Part shown: one piece after another, positions 10,880 through 20,379 of the stretch | Position numbering within the stretch: position 1 is the first letter of the stretch | Layout of the letters: the number at the start of each line of letters is the position of its first letter | Source: Mangifera indica | Lineage: Eukaryota; Streptophyta; Magnoliopsida; Sapindales; Anacardiaceae | NCBI RefSeq assembly: GCF_011075055.1 | Contig: NW_025401098.1 | Span: 1-64,000 of the forward strand | Direction: 5' to 3' | Length of the DNA: 64,000 bases | Made by a program: the position numbers and the translations under genes | The notes under the pieces: generated by a model | What the model saw: the letters and a program-made list of their open reading frames with translations, nothing else | Databases searched by the model: none | Told to the model about the DNA's origin: nothing

Positions 10880-11410
10880 GACATTATCTATTGGAAATTC
10901 TTCCTAAATTCTCTTACATTTATCTTTTTCTAGTTTGGATAAATGGCCTACAATGACATTCTTGGTCCCCTCTTTATCTTAGATTTCTAGATCAAATTTT
11001 TGAAAAAGTATCCATCATATTAGGCGCAGGTTCACATCCTTTTTATAAACAAATATTTCATGGCTACATGTTTTGTGTATATAGGTACTTTAGATGTGTA
11101 TAAACAAATATTGTGTATATAGGTTCACATCCATTGACAAAAATTCAATGGAATTTGTCAAATACAAACAACACCACTAGTAATTCCTTATTGTCTTACA
11201 CTATCATATCATTGTTTTACAACATAAGCCTAATGAACTATTTAGCATAGTATATTATCGAATGAGTATGCTTTAACTCCTTCATTTTCTTTCTTACATT
11301 GCATGCCATATTCTTAAAATAAAACTGTTGCTTCAACTCCTACAAATCTTTCCCATCTCTCAATTATACAAAAGCCATTTTTCTTCTTCACTTATTTTCT
11401 ATGCCACTGT
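10880..11410 (-). pseudogene. Gypsy RNase H remnant
   Basis: The minus strand carries NNDMIV*DNKELLVVLFVFDKF, then RLIWWILFQKFDLEI, a stop, and DKEGTKNVIVGHLSKLEKDK. These are the conserved end of plant gypsy RNase H ('RLIRWILLLQEFD...GTENxVADHLSRLE'). The order is correct relative to the integrase to its left. Reverse transcriptase proper is not recognisable, so a deletion between gag and RNase H is likely. Confidence 0.75.
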
Positions 11411-11422
11411 TTAGCCATAAGG

Positions 11423-11870
11423 TCATAGAGATACATCATGGCTTGATTTATTTTTTTCCTTCTCATTAAGTAAGTTGATTACATCAAAGTAGTGTTTTAT
11501 GTGACAAAAGAAATTATCCAACTCCTTTGTATCCTTCTTCCTACTGTAATATTTAGGTTTAGGAGTTTTAACACATGTGATCACAATTGGAGATGCAAAC
11601 ATGACTAGTCCCATTTCAAGTCCATTTTTACCTCTATAGTCTAATAGTGATGCTTGGTCAATCCATCAAATATCTTCACTTCAAAAAACGTGATGAAATC
11701 AGTTGTTGTACGAGGATTATCATCAAGAGTCTTGTGAACAACATCAAGGATGAAGTCATTAATCATTGTTAAATTCTCTTGAACTTCATCTATAATAAAC
11801 CGAATCACTCTATCTTCTTGTCATAATCCGTCAGTGCCCTAAACTTGGAAAACTTGGTCTTCATGGATCT
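11423..11870 (-). pseudogene. Gypsy gag remnant
   Basis: The minus-strand frame includes VKTPKPKYYSRKKDTKELDN and FFCHIKHYFDVINLLNEKEK, resembling the start of the retrotransposon gag domain ('PKPFxGxRDAKELENFLWDMEQYF'). An acidic, coiled-coil-like segment containing VQENLTMINDFILDVVHKTL precedes it at about 11690-11800. It sits between the primer-binding site at 11986 and RNase H at 10.9-11.4 kb, so gag is followed almost immediately by RNase H. Confidence 0.65.
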
Positions 11871-11985
11871 CAAGACGTAGTGAGATCTTAAACGGCCATG
11901 AGATTTTTTCTATTGTTTGCATCACTCACATTGCCATCACTTTCTATCTTTGTTCCTTTCTTTGAGAAGGAAGTTTTGAACCAAT

Positions 11986-11998
11986 GCTCTAATACCAA
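11986..11998 (-). other. Primer-binding site of the Tat-like gypsy element
   Basis: The minus strand reads TTGGTATTAGAGC, one change from the 3' complement of initiator Met tRNA (TGGTATCAGAGC). It abuts an LTR terminus (TG at 11999-12000), as expected for a 5' LTR followed by a PBS. Confidence 0.7.
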
Positions 11999-12300
11999 TG
12001 GTAATGACCTTACTTGAATAATGTGACTTTTGTGCACAAACACAAGATTAAACACTACATAATCCTAAATAACCTCATAACTCTAAAGGAATGCTTGAGT
12101 TCACCAAGAATGAATAAGAACACAAGATATAGAGAAAACTTTATTTTATTACTCTCAACTAAATACAGTGCTTTGAATTGAAGGTGAATTACATCTATTA
12201 AAGGTAGATATATACAAGTCTACAATGAGATCTAGCGATCTAAATTCATACATATGGTCAAGGTAGACAACAAGCATTTATGTTACAAGTGTAGGAATCC
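11999..12300 (-). repeat. 5' LTR of the Tat-like gypsy element (right end uncertain)
   Basis: It starts at the PBS and extends right. The left terminus is TG on the plus strand, i.e. CA at the LTR 3' end on the minus strand. No matching 3' LTR is visible near 8.6 kb, so the outer boundary is a guess. Confidence 0.45.
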
Positions 12301-13200
12301 CAATAAATTTCTATTACCTCTTTTGGTTTATCTACCTCTTTTGGTTATGGACCATACATAAACTTTTAAACATATTATCTGATATATTATTTGGAGAAGG
12401 GTTTGGTTCAAGGTAAAGAAATAATAATTTGATAATGTATCTTTTATTAGTGATATTATTTTGTTTAGTTTCTAAGTAATAAAAATTTTGGTAATCTTCT
12501 ATTACCAATAGTGATATGACAGATAATATAATAGATAATCTAATTATTACATTCACTTTCGGTATTATTAAAAGACTACCAAGATACTCTTAATTTTATT
12601 ATAATTTTATGTTCATTTATTGGTTTTTTATTATTCTTCATATTATTTATACATATAAATTTTATCAAATTAGTAATAATATATATATCTATTAATTTTT
12701 AAAGTAATTTATATTTGTGATAATTTTTTTGTAATAAAATATTATATAAACTAAATACCCTATTATGTTTTTTATAGTTAAACCTTTAAATCAATATCGA
12801 GGCCTCCCATGATCTTGGTCTTGGTAACGGTGGGTCTCTAGTTATCTTGGTCTTGGCCAGACGTAACAATATATATACATGTAGAAGTCATAACTCTTAA
12901 CTATATCCAAACTTTCGATATTACAGTCAAATTTGTCACTTTCGATATTTTGTTGTGCAAGAATATCCTTTAAAAGATTGACAAAAATGAATTAGTGCAT
13001 TGGAAGAAACAATAAACAACATCTGCCTTGGCAAGATTTCCTGCAACAAAATAAGGAAAAAATGTACTGCCAGCTTTATTGACAAGGCCAGGTGACCATT
13101 GCCCACCTAAACTGTGACCAAATGAAATTCTCTAACGGGAAGTTTGAAAAGTTTTAGCCTTAAGTCGAAAAAAAAGGCCAATTAACGTTGAAATAGATGC
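12301..13200. other. AT-rich intergenic sequence upstream of the response regulator
   Basis: Very AT-rich between 12540 and 12780, without a gene or recognised repeat. The duplicated word TCTTGGTCTTGG occurs near 12813 and 12850. The 13000-13200 part is less AT-rich and may be distal promoter. Confidence 0.5.
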
Positions 13201-13250
13201 CTCGAGCTGGTCAAATGGAAATAATAATTACGAGAAGAAAAAGTCAATAA

Positions 13251-13352
13251 TATATGAATTGCAAACAAATATCGCATCTTCTTTGCTTGTTGTCCAATTC
13301 AAAAATCAACCTTGAAGATCCTCAAGATTCTTGACGAAATCTGCATGATCTT
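13251..13352 (+). promoter_or_regulatory. Putative proximal promoter with clustered GAT(T/C) motifs
   Basis: A TATA-like TATATGAA at 13251-13258 lies about 215 bp before the start codon. AGATC (13316), AGATT (13325), AATCT (13338, reverse of AGATT) and GATC within TGATCTT (13347) form a cluster of the (A/G)GAT(T/C) core bound by type-B response regulators. Type-A regulator genes are known to be induced through such sites. The motifs are short and could occur by chance. Confidence 0.35.
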
Positions 13353-13391
13353 GCTTTCCGAATTGTACAGATATCCTCAATTTCTCTCTCA

Positions 13392-13505
13392 ATGGCCTTT
13401 CATTTAAAACTCACTTACCCTTTTCTTCATTTTCATCACCTTCATCTCTCATCATCTTCTACATTATATGAAAAAATATTCAATCAAGGGTGTGGCTGCA
13501 GCTGA
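13392..13505 (+). other. Upstream ORF overlapping the response-regulator start
   Basis: An ATG at 13392 opens a 37-codon frame that runs out of frame through the main ATG (13468) and stops at TGA 13503-13505. If transcription starts upstream of 13392, this uORF would reduce translation from the main ATG. If it starts between 13395 and 13467, the uORF is not in the mRNA. The transcription start is unknown. Confidence 0.4.
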
Positions 13506-14140
13506 TGCTCAACCTCAGTTTCATGTTCTTGCTGTCGATGACAGCCTTATGGACAGAAAGTTGATTGAAAAACTCCTTAAAACTTATTCTTATCAAGGTA
13601 GCAATTTGATACTTTCATTTCTATTCCATTTTCTTGATTTTCCATGGAGTTTTGAGAAGAAATTAATCAAATTTTTTGTATGTTTTTTTTTAAATAGTTA
13701 CTACTGTAGACTCTGGGAGTAAGGCCTTGGAATTCCTGGGCTTGTTGAAAGAAGAAGAAGAAGAGATAAATTCAGAATTTTCTTCTGTTTCTCATCATCA
13801 TCATCATGATATACAAGTCAATTTGATCATCACGGATTACTGTATGCCTGGAATGACTGGCTATGATCTCCTCAGAAAGATCAAGAAATCAACTTTTCTG
13901 AAATATATTCCCGTTATCATAATGTCCTCAGAAAATGTTCCTTCAAGAATTAGCAGGTGCTTGGAGGAAGGAGCCGAAGAGTTCTTTTTGAAGCCGGTTA
14001 AGCTATCAGATGTAAGCAAGCTTCGGCCTCATGTTACGGTGGGAAAATCAAAAGAGAATATTAACGGTGAAACAAATAATGGCAAGAGAAAAGGAATGGA
14101 AGAAATTAGCTCGCCTGATAGAAAGAACAAGATACAATAA
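13468..14140 (+). CDS. Type-A response regulator (cytokinin signalling), ARR8/ARR9-like
   Basis: Exons are 13468-13597 and 13698-14140, giving 190 residues. The protein is nearly all receiver domain. It starts with a short N-terminal tail, then [15 protein letters not shown] (acidic pair D24, D25), [15 protein letters not shown], a Glu-rich and His-rich loop (five His, 76-80), and [17 protein letters not shown] with phospho-acceptor D90. Next come [14 protein letters not shown] (conserved Ser near 120) and [13 protein letters not shown] with invariant K142. The short basic C-terminal tail lacks a GARP DNA-binding domain, which excludes type B. Such proteins accept phosphate from phosphotransfer proteins and damp cytokinin responses. 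The start was chosen because it is in frame and the beta-1 strand follows within 20 residues. Clade placement is by motif resemblance only. This is the only intact gene in the window. Confidence 0.93.
13598..13697 (+). other. Intron of the response-regulator gene
   Basis: The 100-bp intron begins GTAGCAATTT and ends TTTAAATAG, with a T-rich 3' half. It splits the Val codon of SYQ-V-TTVDSG in phase 1, a position where type-A regulators commonly have an intron. Reading through it gives a stop after 84 codons, so retention would truncate the protein before D90. Confidence 0.92.
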
Positions 14141-14936
14141 CACTAATGACTTGGAAGTTGTCTAATTGGGCCGTAAACTTCAGTGCTGTTTTCTAATTTA
14201 CTTTTTCATAGGATTTCGATTCCTACAACAATTTTCTTTTGTTTTTAATTTTTTTTTCGCTGTTTCTGCTTTTCTTTTAACCTTGATGTACCGTTTCTCC
14301 ATGAAATTGTTTTTAGTTGAGAGAGAGATATAAGCATTTAGGTAAATAACTATGAAACTCACTTTTTGGTATTGTAATATTATTATTATTATTATTATTA
14401 TTTTACTTCACTCCCTTATTAAGTTAGATGTTATAAATTTGATTCAAACTCAAATAGGTACATTTAAATTAGAATCAATTTAATTCATCTTTAATTGTAC
14501 CTAAGGATGAACATGATAAGATCAAAAAGGTTAACTAACCTCTTGACTCTGAAATTTTTTTTTTAAATATAACTCTTAATTAAACTAATCTTCCTCTTAC
14601 TTTAAACAATTTTCAGATATTTATGTTTTAAATTTTATTATTTTTTATTAACCCTCTTAAATTTTATATTCACTCCATTTTCCTCGTTTATATTATGCAT
14701 CGGCCACAGACTACTTATGTCGGAGCAAATAGCCGAAGATGGAGTCCATGTAGGTTGGGTTGGTAGAGATAACGTTAACTTATCGCATCAAAGTACGTAC
14801 TACCCAAAACCGAAAAAAAAAGGGCATGTTAATCTTCATCATTTGGCTAAAATCTTACGAGCCAAATCAATTTTTCTCAAGTCTTTAATGCTTTAGAGAG
14901 CCACATAGCAGGTGGGTTACGTAATAATATTATAAG
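14141..14936. other. Downstream intergenic sequence
   Basis: It contains the 3' untranslated region of the response regulator (end not determined; no clear AATAAA) and an ATT microsatellite at about 14379-14402. No gene is seen. Confidence 0.6.
14379..14402. repeat. (ATT)n microsatellite
   Basis: About eight ATT units in the 3' flank of the response regulator. Confidence 0.9.
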
Positions 14937-14980
14937 GTGATTTTTTTTTATATTTCAAAGTTGTTGGGCGATTACGTGAA

Positions 14981-14998
14981 GAGAGAATATATTCTCTC
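14981..14998. repeat. Perfect 18-bp palindrome
   Basis: GAGAGAATATATTCTCTC is its own reverse complement. Confidence 0.95.
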
Positions 14999-15047
14999 AG
15001 TTATTTATAATAAGTTGGGCGTCCGTAACAAGTTAGTTCCGCAGATA

Positions 15048-15068
15048 GCACACGAGAATCTCGTGTGC
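15048..15068. repeat. Hairpin: 10-bp perfect arms, 1-bp spacer
   Basis: GCACACGAGA, then A, then TCTCGTGTGC, 50 bp after the palindrome at 14981. No T-run or gene context suggests a terminator. It may mark a miniature transposon or a small structured element. Confidence 0.9.
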
Positions 15069-15267
15069 ACGATTGGGAAATTGGTTATTAGAGTAGGTAA
15101 TTTCAATTCGAATTTAAATCTCTAATCCTCTTTGGGCTTAATGAGAGAGATTTTCTAATAAAAATACAAATAGAGACAAAGAAAAAACCAAAAAATCTTT
15201 ATAATCAAGGACGAGCTAGAGTTGGGAAGACATTTGTACTCTTCTCACCCTGCCCATCCCTCTTTTA

Positions 15268-15287
15268 CCCCCCCCCCCCCCCCCCCC
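15268..15287. repeat. Homopolymer of 20 C
   Basis: Uninterrupted C tract in otherwise AT-rich DNA. The length in the assembly may be unreliable. Confidence 0.9.
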
Positions 15288-15499
15288 ACCCAAATCCTGA
15301 CCTTTTTATATTAATACATTTGTTTAAAATACTAATCTATCTTTTTAAATTATTTATATTTTTTAAATTTTTTTATGCTTTTGTTGTGCATATTAAAGTA
15401 ATTAATATATGATATTTGTGATATTTAAAATATATGTTGGTATTAATTTTACTTAATTTTGTTATTTAATATATTTATGTTATGTTTAGAATGTACGGG

Positions 15500-16301
15500 A
15501 GGAAATTTTGTAAGTTATTAATAATTATCTTAAGGCAGAGACAATTAAACATCAAAGTATAATTCATATAAATCATAATTATATTCATGACATTGAACTA
15601 TTAATAATGTAAAACATAATTACATTAAGAAGAAACAATTTAATATTAAACTATTATACGCATAATATAAGTTGTTATTATATGCATAAAAAACAATTAA
15701 TTATGCCCTAATATAAGTTAATTATTTCCATAATGTAAGTCATTCTTACATTCGTAAAGAACCAATTATCATACTCATAAATTTTGAACTTTATGTTTTT
15801 TACATTAAATGAAAATAGAAAAATATACCTTAATTCCATCGTATTTTATAACGTACCAATTATAAAAAGAATTCATGAAAAAATATAGAGGATATTGATT
15901 TTTCTTACTTAACTTTCTGACTTAATGATGGATAAAAATAACTTAATGTTTTTCTATATAAAAATTGTTATTATTAGTGTGTGTAAGTATGTTATAATGT
16001 AAGTGTTGTGAAAAATGTGTTAAGGGTAAAAAGATGATCAACTCCTATTTATAGAATTAATTGTGACTTTTCATTAAAAATCACATATTTTAATTAAAAA
16101 TGAGTTGCTTCTTTTTATCATAAAGAATGACATTTTTTCATCATAAAAAGTAATATATTTTTATAATAAGAAGTCACATATTTATATTAGCCAATAGAAT
16201 TTTAGTATCGAAAATCTTATATTAATTTATTTTATCAAATAAATACTATTATATTGATAAAATAAAATCTTAATGTCATGTGAGCCATAAAAATTCTTAC
16301 A
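15500..16301 (-). repeat. 3' LTR of nested copia element A (left end approximate)
   Basis: On the minus strand CAAGTGTGAGAA resembles the purine tract (GTGGGAGA) seen before plant copia 3' LTRs. It is followed by TGTAAGAATTTTTATGGCTC as the LTR start (right end at 16301). A promoter-like TCTATAAATAGGAG lies about 245 bp in (minus strand, near 16050). The left end was not found by comparison because the 5' LTR is not recognisable. Confidence 0.55.
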
Positions 16302-16659
16302 TTCTCACACTTGACTCATATGATATTACTTTCAGAATTTAATAAGAAAGATATAATGTGCACAAAATTTATACCCAAATTTTTTTTTACATTGACTATA
16401 ACATTATAGCATTATTAAGTTGAAATATTAATGTGAGTCATGATAGTTGTATGTCATTTTTTCTCAACATAGTTCCTTCCATGTACCACAACACAAACTC
16501 TCAACTTAACATGATCTTTAATAAAGATGATCATAGTAGTCCAACTTTAATATCTTTATTATAAGAATATTCTTGTCAACATTATTCTATAACAATTATG
16601 TATACAAATAGAAAATAGAAAATATTAAAAATACATAAATGAGCTCAGAATATCAAATA

Positions 16660-17105
16660 GATAAACTTAATATAAACATAATACAATATCATTAATAACA
16701 TCCCATACTTCCCATCCTTTCCATATGTTCATTAAATGTTTTGGGAGATAATCGTTCTGCTAAAGGATTCGTAATCATAAGATTAATGCTAATGTATTTA
16801 ATTTGACACTTTTTGTTTCTGAAGTTCTTCTTTAACGACAAAATATTTTATCTCTATATATTTAACACTTTTAAAATATTTGTCGTTTTTAGAGAAGAAA
16901 ATTATGAAAAAGTTAATTTTTAGCACCCTAGCAATACTATCGACAACCCTAGGTCCTGAAATAAGGCATCGCAGTTATAATCCATAATAGTGGGAAATAA
17001 CAATTGTAGAAGTTTTGGGTATAACATCTTTCATCCTAACTTCTTAAATGTTAACATTATGCATTCTTTCACTCTCACTAATGTTACCATTTTCAATGAA
17101 CCTAA
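16660..17105 (-). pseudogene. Copia element A, RNase H C-terminal part
   Basis: The minus strand reads SGPRVVDSIARVLKI, then FFSKNDKYFKSVKYIEIKYF and VVKEELQKQKVSN, matching the 'NSAAVxxSKNxKxSxxxKHIDIKYxxVRE' end of copia RNase H, with stops. It is the downstream part of the polyprotein whose RT lies at 25723-26330. The gypsy element 17106-25717 was inserted between them. Confidence 0.82.
17101..17105. repeat. Target-site duplication of the Tekay-like element, left
   Basis: CCTAA, identical to 25718-25722, abutting the TG of the 5' LTR. Confidence 0.92.
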
Positions 17106-18537
17106 TGTAACACCCGGATTTAGGTATGCTTGTAAACTCTATTCCAAAATTACCCCTAGAGTTAATTTTATAACTTATTGTTTAAAGAAATTGTAAAATA
17201 ATTATTTAAAACTACTAAATGAGCAATAATTTTCAAAGGGGGTAAAATGGTCATTTTAGAAGGATTTAAGAGACAAAGTGGGAATGTAAATTGAATGGCA
17301 CACTTGAAATTATATAATGGTGCTATGGGTTTTTGGTAATTGACTAAGGATAAAATAGTCATTTATGGAGAAAGTTAAGGGTAAATTAGTCCAAAATGCT
17401 TATAAAACAACCAACCTATTCATTTTCTTCTTCCTTGGCCAAGAATGCTCCATAATTTTACTAAATTTTTTCTTCAAACAAAAATTCACCAAAAAACCTA
17501 GCTAAACCACCTAATTTTCAGAGTCGCCAGTTATAAAAAGTGTAGATCTATTAATTCTGATAAGTTCTAAGATAAAAAGTTTAATTTTTAAGAGATGTCA
17601 AGTTTAGAGTTTTGATGGATGATTATGTTTTTGGTTGATTAAGGTTGCTAGGAAGTAGAAAAGGAGGATAAGCTTAAATAACTTAATTAGCAAAGAAAAA
17701 GTAAGAATTTCATACTTTACATACTTGAAATAATTTGAGTTAGGTTATTCAAATAACCTTTACTTATATAAGTGTGTAGGGTATAAAATTAAGGTGATTT
17801 TTGCTTTAAAAAAATAAAGAAATTCATTAGGACTTATGATGTAATTCTTTTGCCATAAGGGTATTTTAGACATTTCTTATTCCTAGGGTTAGCTTAGTTG
17901 ATTTTGTGTATTGAGTATGTGAGAAATGATGAATTGATAGAATAATTTGCACTATGGGTAAGCATATAACTTTTTTGGCCATAAGGATAAAAGTGTCATT
18001 TTATGTGATATAGGTTAATTTTGTTTAATTATGTGCATGATATGTGTAAAAACCATTATAATAAATATGTATATTCATATGGAATGCATGAGATATATGT
18101 AAATACATGAGAAAATAATATGATGCTCGATAAGGCTTGAAAAGAATAAGAGAAAACAATAGATGGGCATATTTCATCTTATGGTTATACATGTATACAT
18201 GAGGAATCATAGCATATACATGATTTCAGAATATATATATCTTTCTAATTATTGGATATATGTAATTGTGTGTGTGTATATATATATATATATGACTAGC
18301 TGTTGAAATTGGTTATAAAGTTTCTGTGGGTGGTAATTTTTATAATGGTTACTATTAAGTAATTATTTTGTTAATTGTGATTATGTTGATAAAAATCCAG
18401 TCGGTTGGTAGGACTGGTTTGTATGAATTGCTAATTAGGAATGTTATAGGGCATTAAAAAAAATTCCTTGGGCCCTCTAAAATAGGGGAACTCTTACTAT
18501 TTTTTTGTAACACATCTATTGGTTAGGAGAGGTTATA
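17106..18537 (+). repeat. 5' LTR of the plus-strand Tekay-like element (internally deleted)
   Basis: It begins TGTAACACCCGG and ends GGTTATA. TATA-like TGCTTATAAAAC is at about 17399. Compared with the 3' LTR it lacks about 1.1 kb, corresponding to roughly 24300-25402; the junction is in TTTCAGAA/ATATATATATC. A TG/TA microsatellite is at 18268-18293. Confidence 0.9.
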
Positions 18538-18541
18538 TTTT

Positions 18542-18553
18542 TTGTATCAGAGC
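18542..18553 (+). other. Primer-binding site (initiator Met tRNA)
   Basis: TTGTATCAGAGC, one change from TGGTATCAGAGC, four bases after the 5' LTR. Confidence 0.85.
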
Positions 18554-18651
18554 ACGATTTTGGGCACTTAAAGGTAGATATAATAGAATATGTTGTAATA
18601 TAATATAATATATCTATAATTTTGCATTCTGGTATTGCATAGGTGCCTCTC

Positions 18652-19850
18652 ATGTCTCATAGATCAGCTCCCAAGAATCGACTGTAGTAAGTTGTTTTCT
18701 TTGCTTGTATTCAAATAATAAAATGATAAAATTCTTATGTAGTTACACTGATGCAGTTATTAGATAAAGAGTACCATAAGATAAGGACGGGGTCATGAAA
18801 GGGGTATTCAGAGAGAGATGGGAGAGCTATCGAACCCTACCCCGTTAGGTGGTTCAAGATTTGGGGCAGTAGAATTTAGAGATATAGTCCATTAGGTGTT
18901 GATCGAGAGTCAAGATAAACCTACACCTGAAAATATAGGCAGAGATGCCATCCGAGATAAGATTAGAAATGAGATTCATGAGGAAGTTATAGAAGAAATC
19001 ATAAATGAAATGAGGAATGAGGGGAGAGGAAAAGTTAGAGCTCAAAGGCAGCTTGAGCTTGTTTATTCCTGACTTAGTCAACATACCCCTCCTGAATTTA
19101 AAGGTACTAAAAATCCTGTAGTGGCTGATGAGTGGATCAAGCAGATGGAAAGTACCATAGATTTGTTTCTTATAACCAATAGAGAAAAAGTTTGGCGTGC
19201 CAGTTTCTTAATGAAGGGAGAGGCTCGCATATGGTGGGACCCAGTTAAAGAAACTAGAAATATGGATTTGATGACCTGACAAGACTTTAAAAGGCCATTT
19301 AAGGCCCAATACAGAATACTTGATGTGGTAACAGTCAAAGTTGATGTGGTTAGAGGCATATGTTAATAAGCTACTTAGGAATGCATCCTTCATGACAACA
19401 CCTTCATCAGTGATAGTACCTTAGACAGTGATGTTAAGTCGGTTAGCTCTACCTATTATGTTGACTGTTTCAGCACCTGCTACAATATTAGAGGGTAGTT
19501 CAATTGGCTTTAGTTTTAGAAACAATAAGGGAAAAGGAAAATTACAGTCAAAAGCAAATAGAAAATGGGAAAAGAGTGACAAGAAACCTAGAAAAGAAAA
19601 TATTTCCCAGTGCCAGATTTGTAGCAATGTCATAGTGGGGAATGTTAGTACCAGTAGAAACAGGTGATTTGTTATAGATGTCGACAGCTAGGGTATATAG
19701 CAAAGGATTACTAGAGTATCGAGGTACCAATCCCGATACAGCCACACAAATCCTAATTCTGTTACTGTAGCTAGGGAGAGGTACTAATGAACGAGTCTAT
19801 ACACTACCCATAGTCAGGCGGAGGCTAGCCCATCCACTGTTACTGGTCAG
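18652..19850 (+). pseudogene. Tekay-like gag
   Basis: The frame includes HTPPEFKGTKNPVVADEWIK, then MESTIDLFLITNREKVW and FLMKGEARIWWDPVKE. The WW and preceding 'PPxFKG' are the retrotransposon gag (capsid) core. A first zinc knuckle survives in part (SQCQIC); its partner and the second CCHC are broken by frameshifts around 19620-19700. About 300 bp after 19360 appears missing compared with the inverted copy at 34.7-35.0 kb. Stops include one at 19278. Confidence 0.85.
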
Positions 19851-19859
19851 CTCTTATTC

Positions 19860-20250
19860 CACTTTATTTCCTTTTATGCATTAATTGATTTAAGAGCTAC
19901 ACACTTCTTTATTGCAATGGGGGTTATTGAAAGGGTAGGTTTAGTACCTGTTAGGTTTACCCATTCCATTAGAGTTAAGATGTCAGATGGTGGGAGTGTG
20001 ATTACTGATAAGATGGTAATGGACTAGGGGGTAGTGATACATAGGAGAGTGTTAAAGGTGGACTTGATTGTCTTTGATATGCCCGATTTTGATGTTATCT
20101 TAGGCATGGATTTTTTAAAAAGATATAGAGTCGAGATTGGCTGTAGAAAGAAAAAGGCTCGGTCCCAACTCAATAATGGGGATTATTTTAGTTTCAAAGA
20201 GGGTCATCAGCCTAGTATGATAATTAATAGCGTAAAGGCGCAAAATTGTT
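19860..20250 (+). pseudogene. Tekay-like aspartic protease
   Basis: The frame resembles FYALIDLRATHFFIAMGVIE, where the catalytic D-S-G is now D-L-R, followed by MPDFDVILGMDFLKRY, the typical second conserved block of plant gypsy proteases. The inverted copy at 33806-34171 reads INLGATHSFIAGVIERVGL at the same place, so both copies have lost the catalytic triad. Confidence 0.85.
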
Positions 20251-20379
20251 AAAAAAATGGTGTATAGGATATTTAGCTCATATGGTACATGAGCGTGATA
20301 TTCGAAAATTGGGTGTTCAAGATGTCCCAATAGTATGAGATTTCTCAGATGTTTTTCTTGATGAGCTACCAGGTTTATC

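Noticed and set aside
11986..11998. tRNA gene fragment
   Set aside because: Only the 13-base primer-binding complement is present; there is no cloverleaf. The same holds for 18542, 35709 and 52471.
13727..14140. Separate gene starting inside the response regulator
   Set aside because: It is exon 2 of the same gene; the upstream exon supplies the receiver-domain N-terminus across a GT-AG intron in phase.
15048..15068. Rho-independent terminator
   Set aside because: The hairpin has no following T run and lies in plant nuclear-type sequence with no gene upstream in a suitable position.
18854..19745. Several minus-strand ORFs of 61-93 codons
   Set aside because: Antisense to the plus-strand gag of the Tekay-like element; the gag reading has a recognised domain and these do not.
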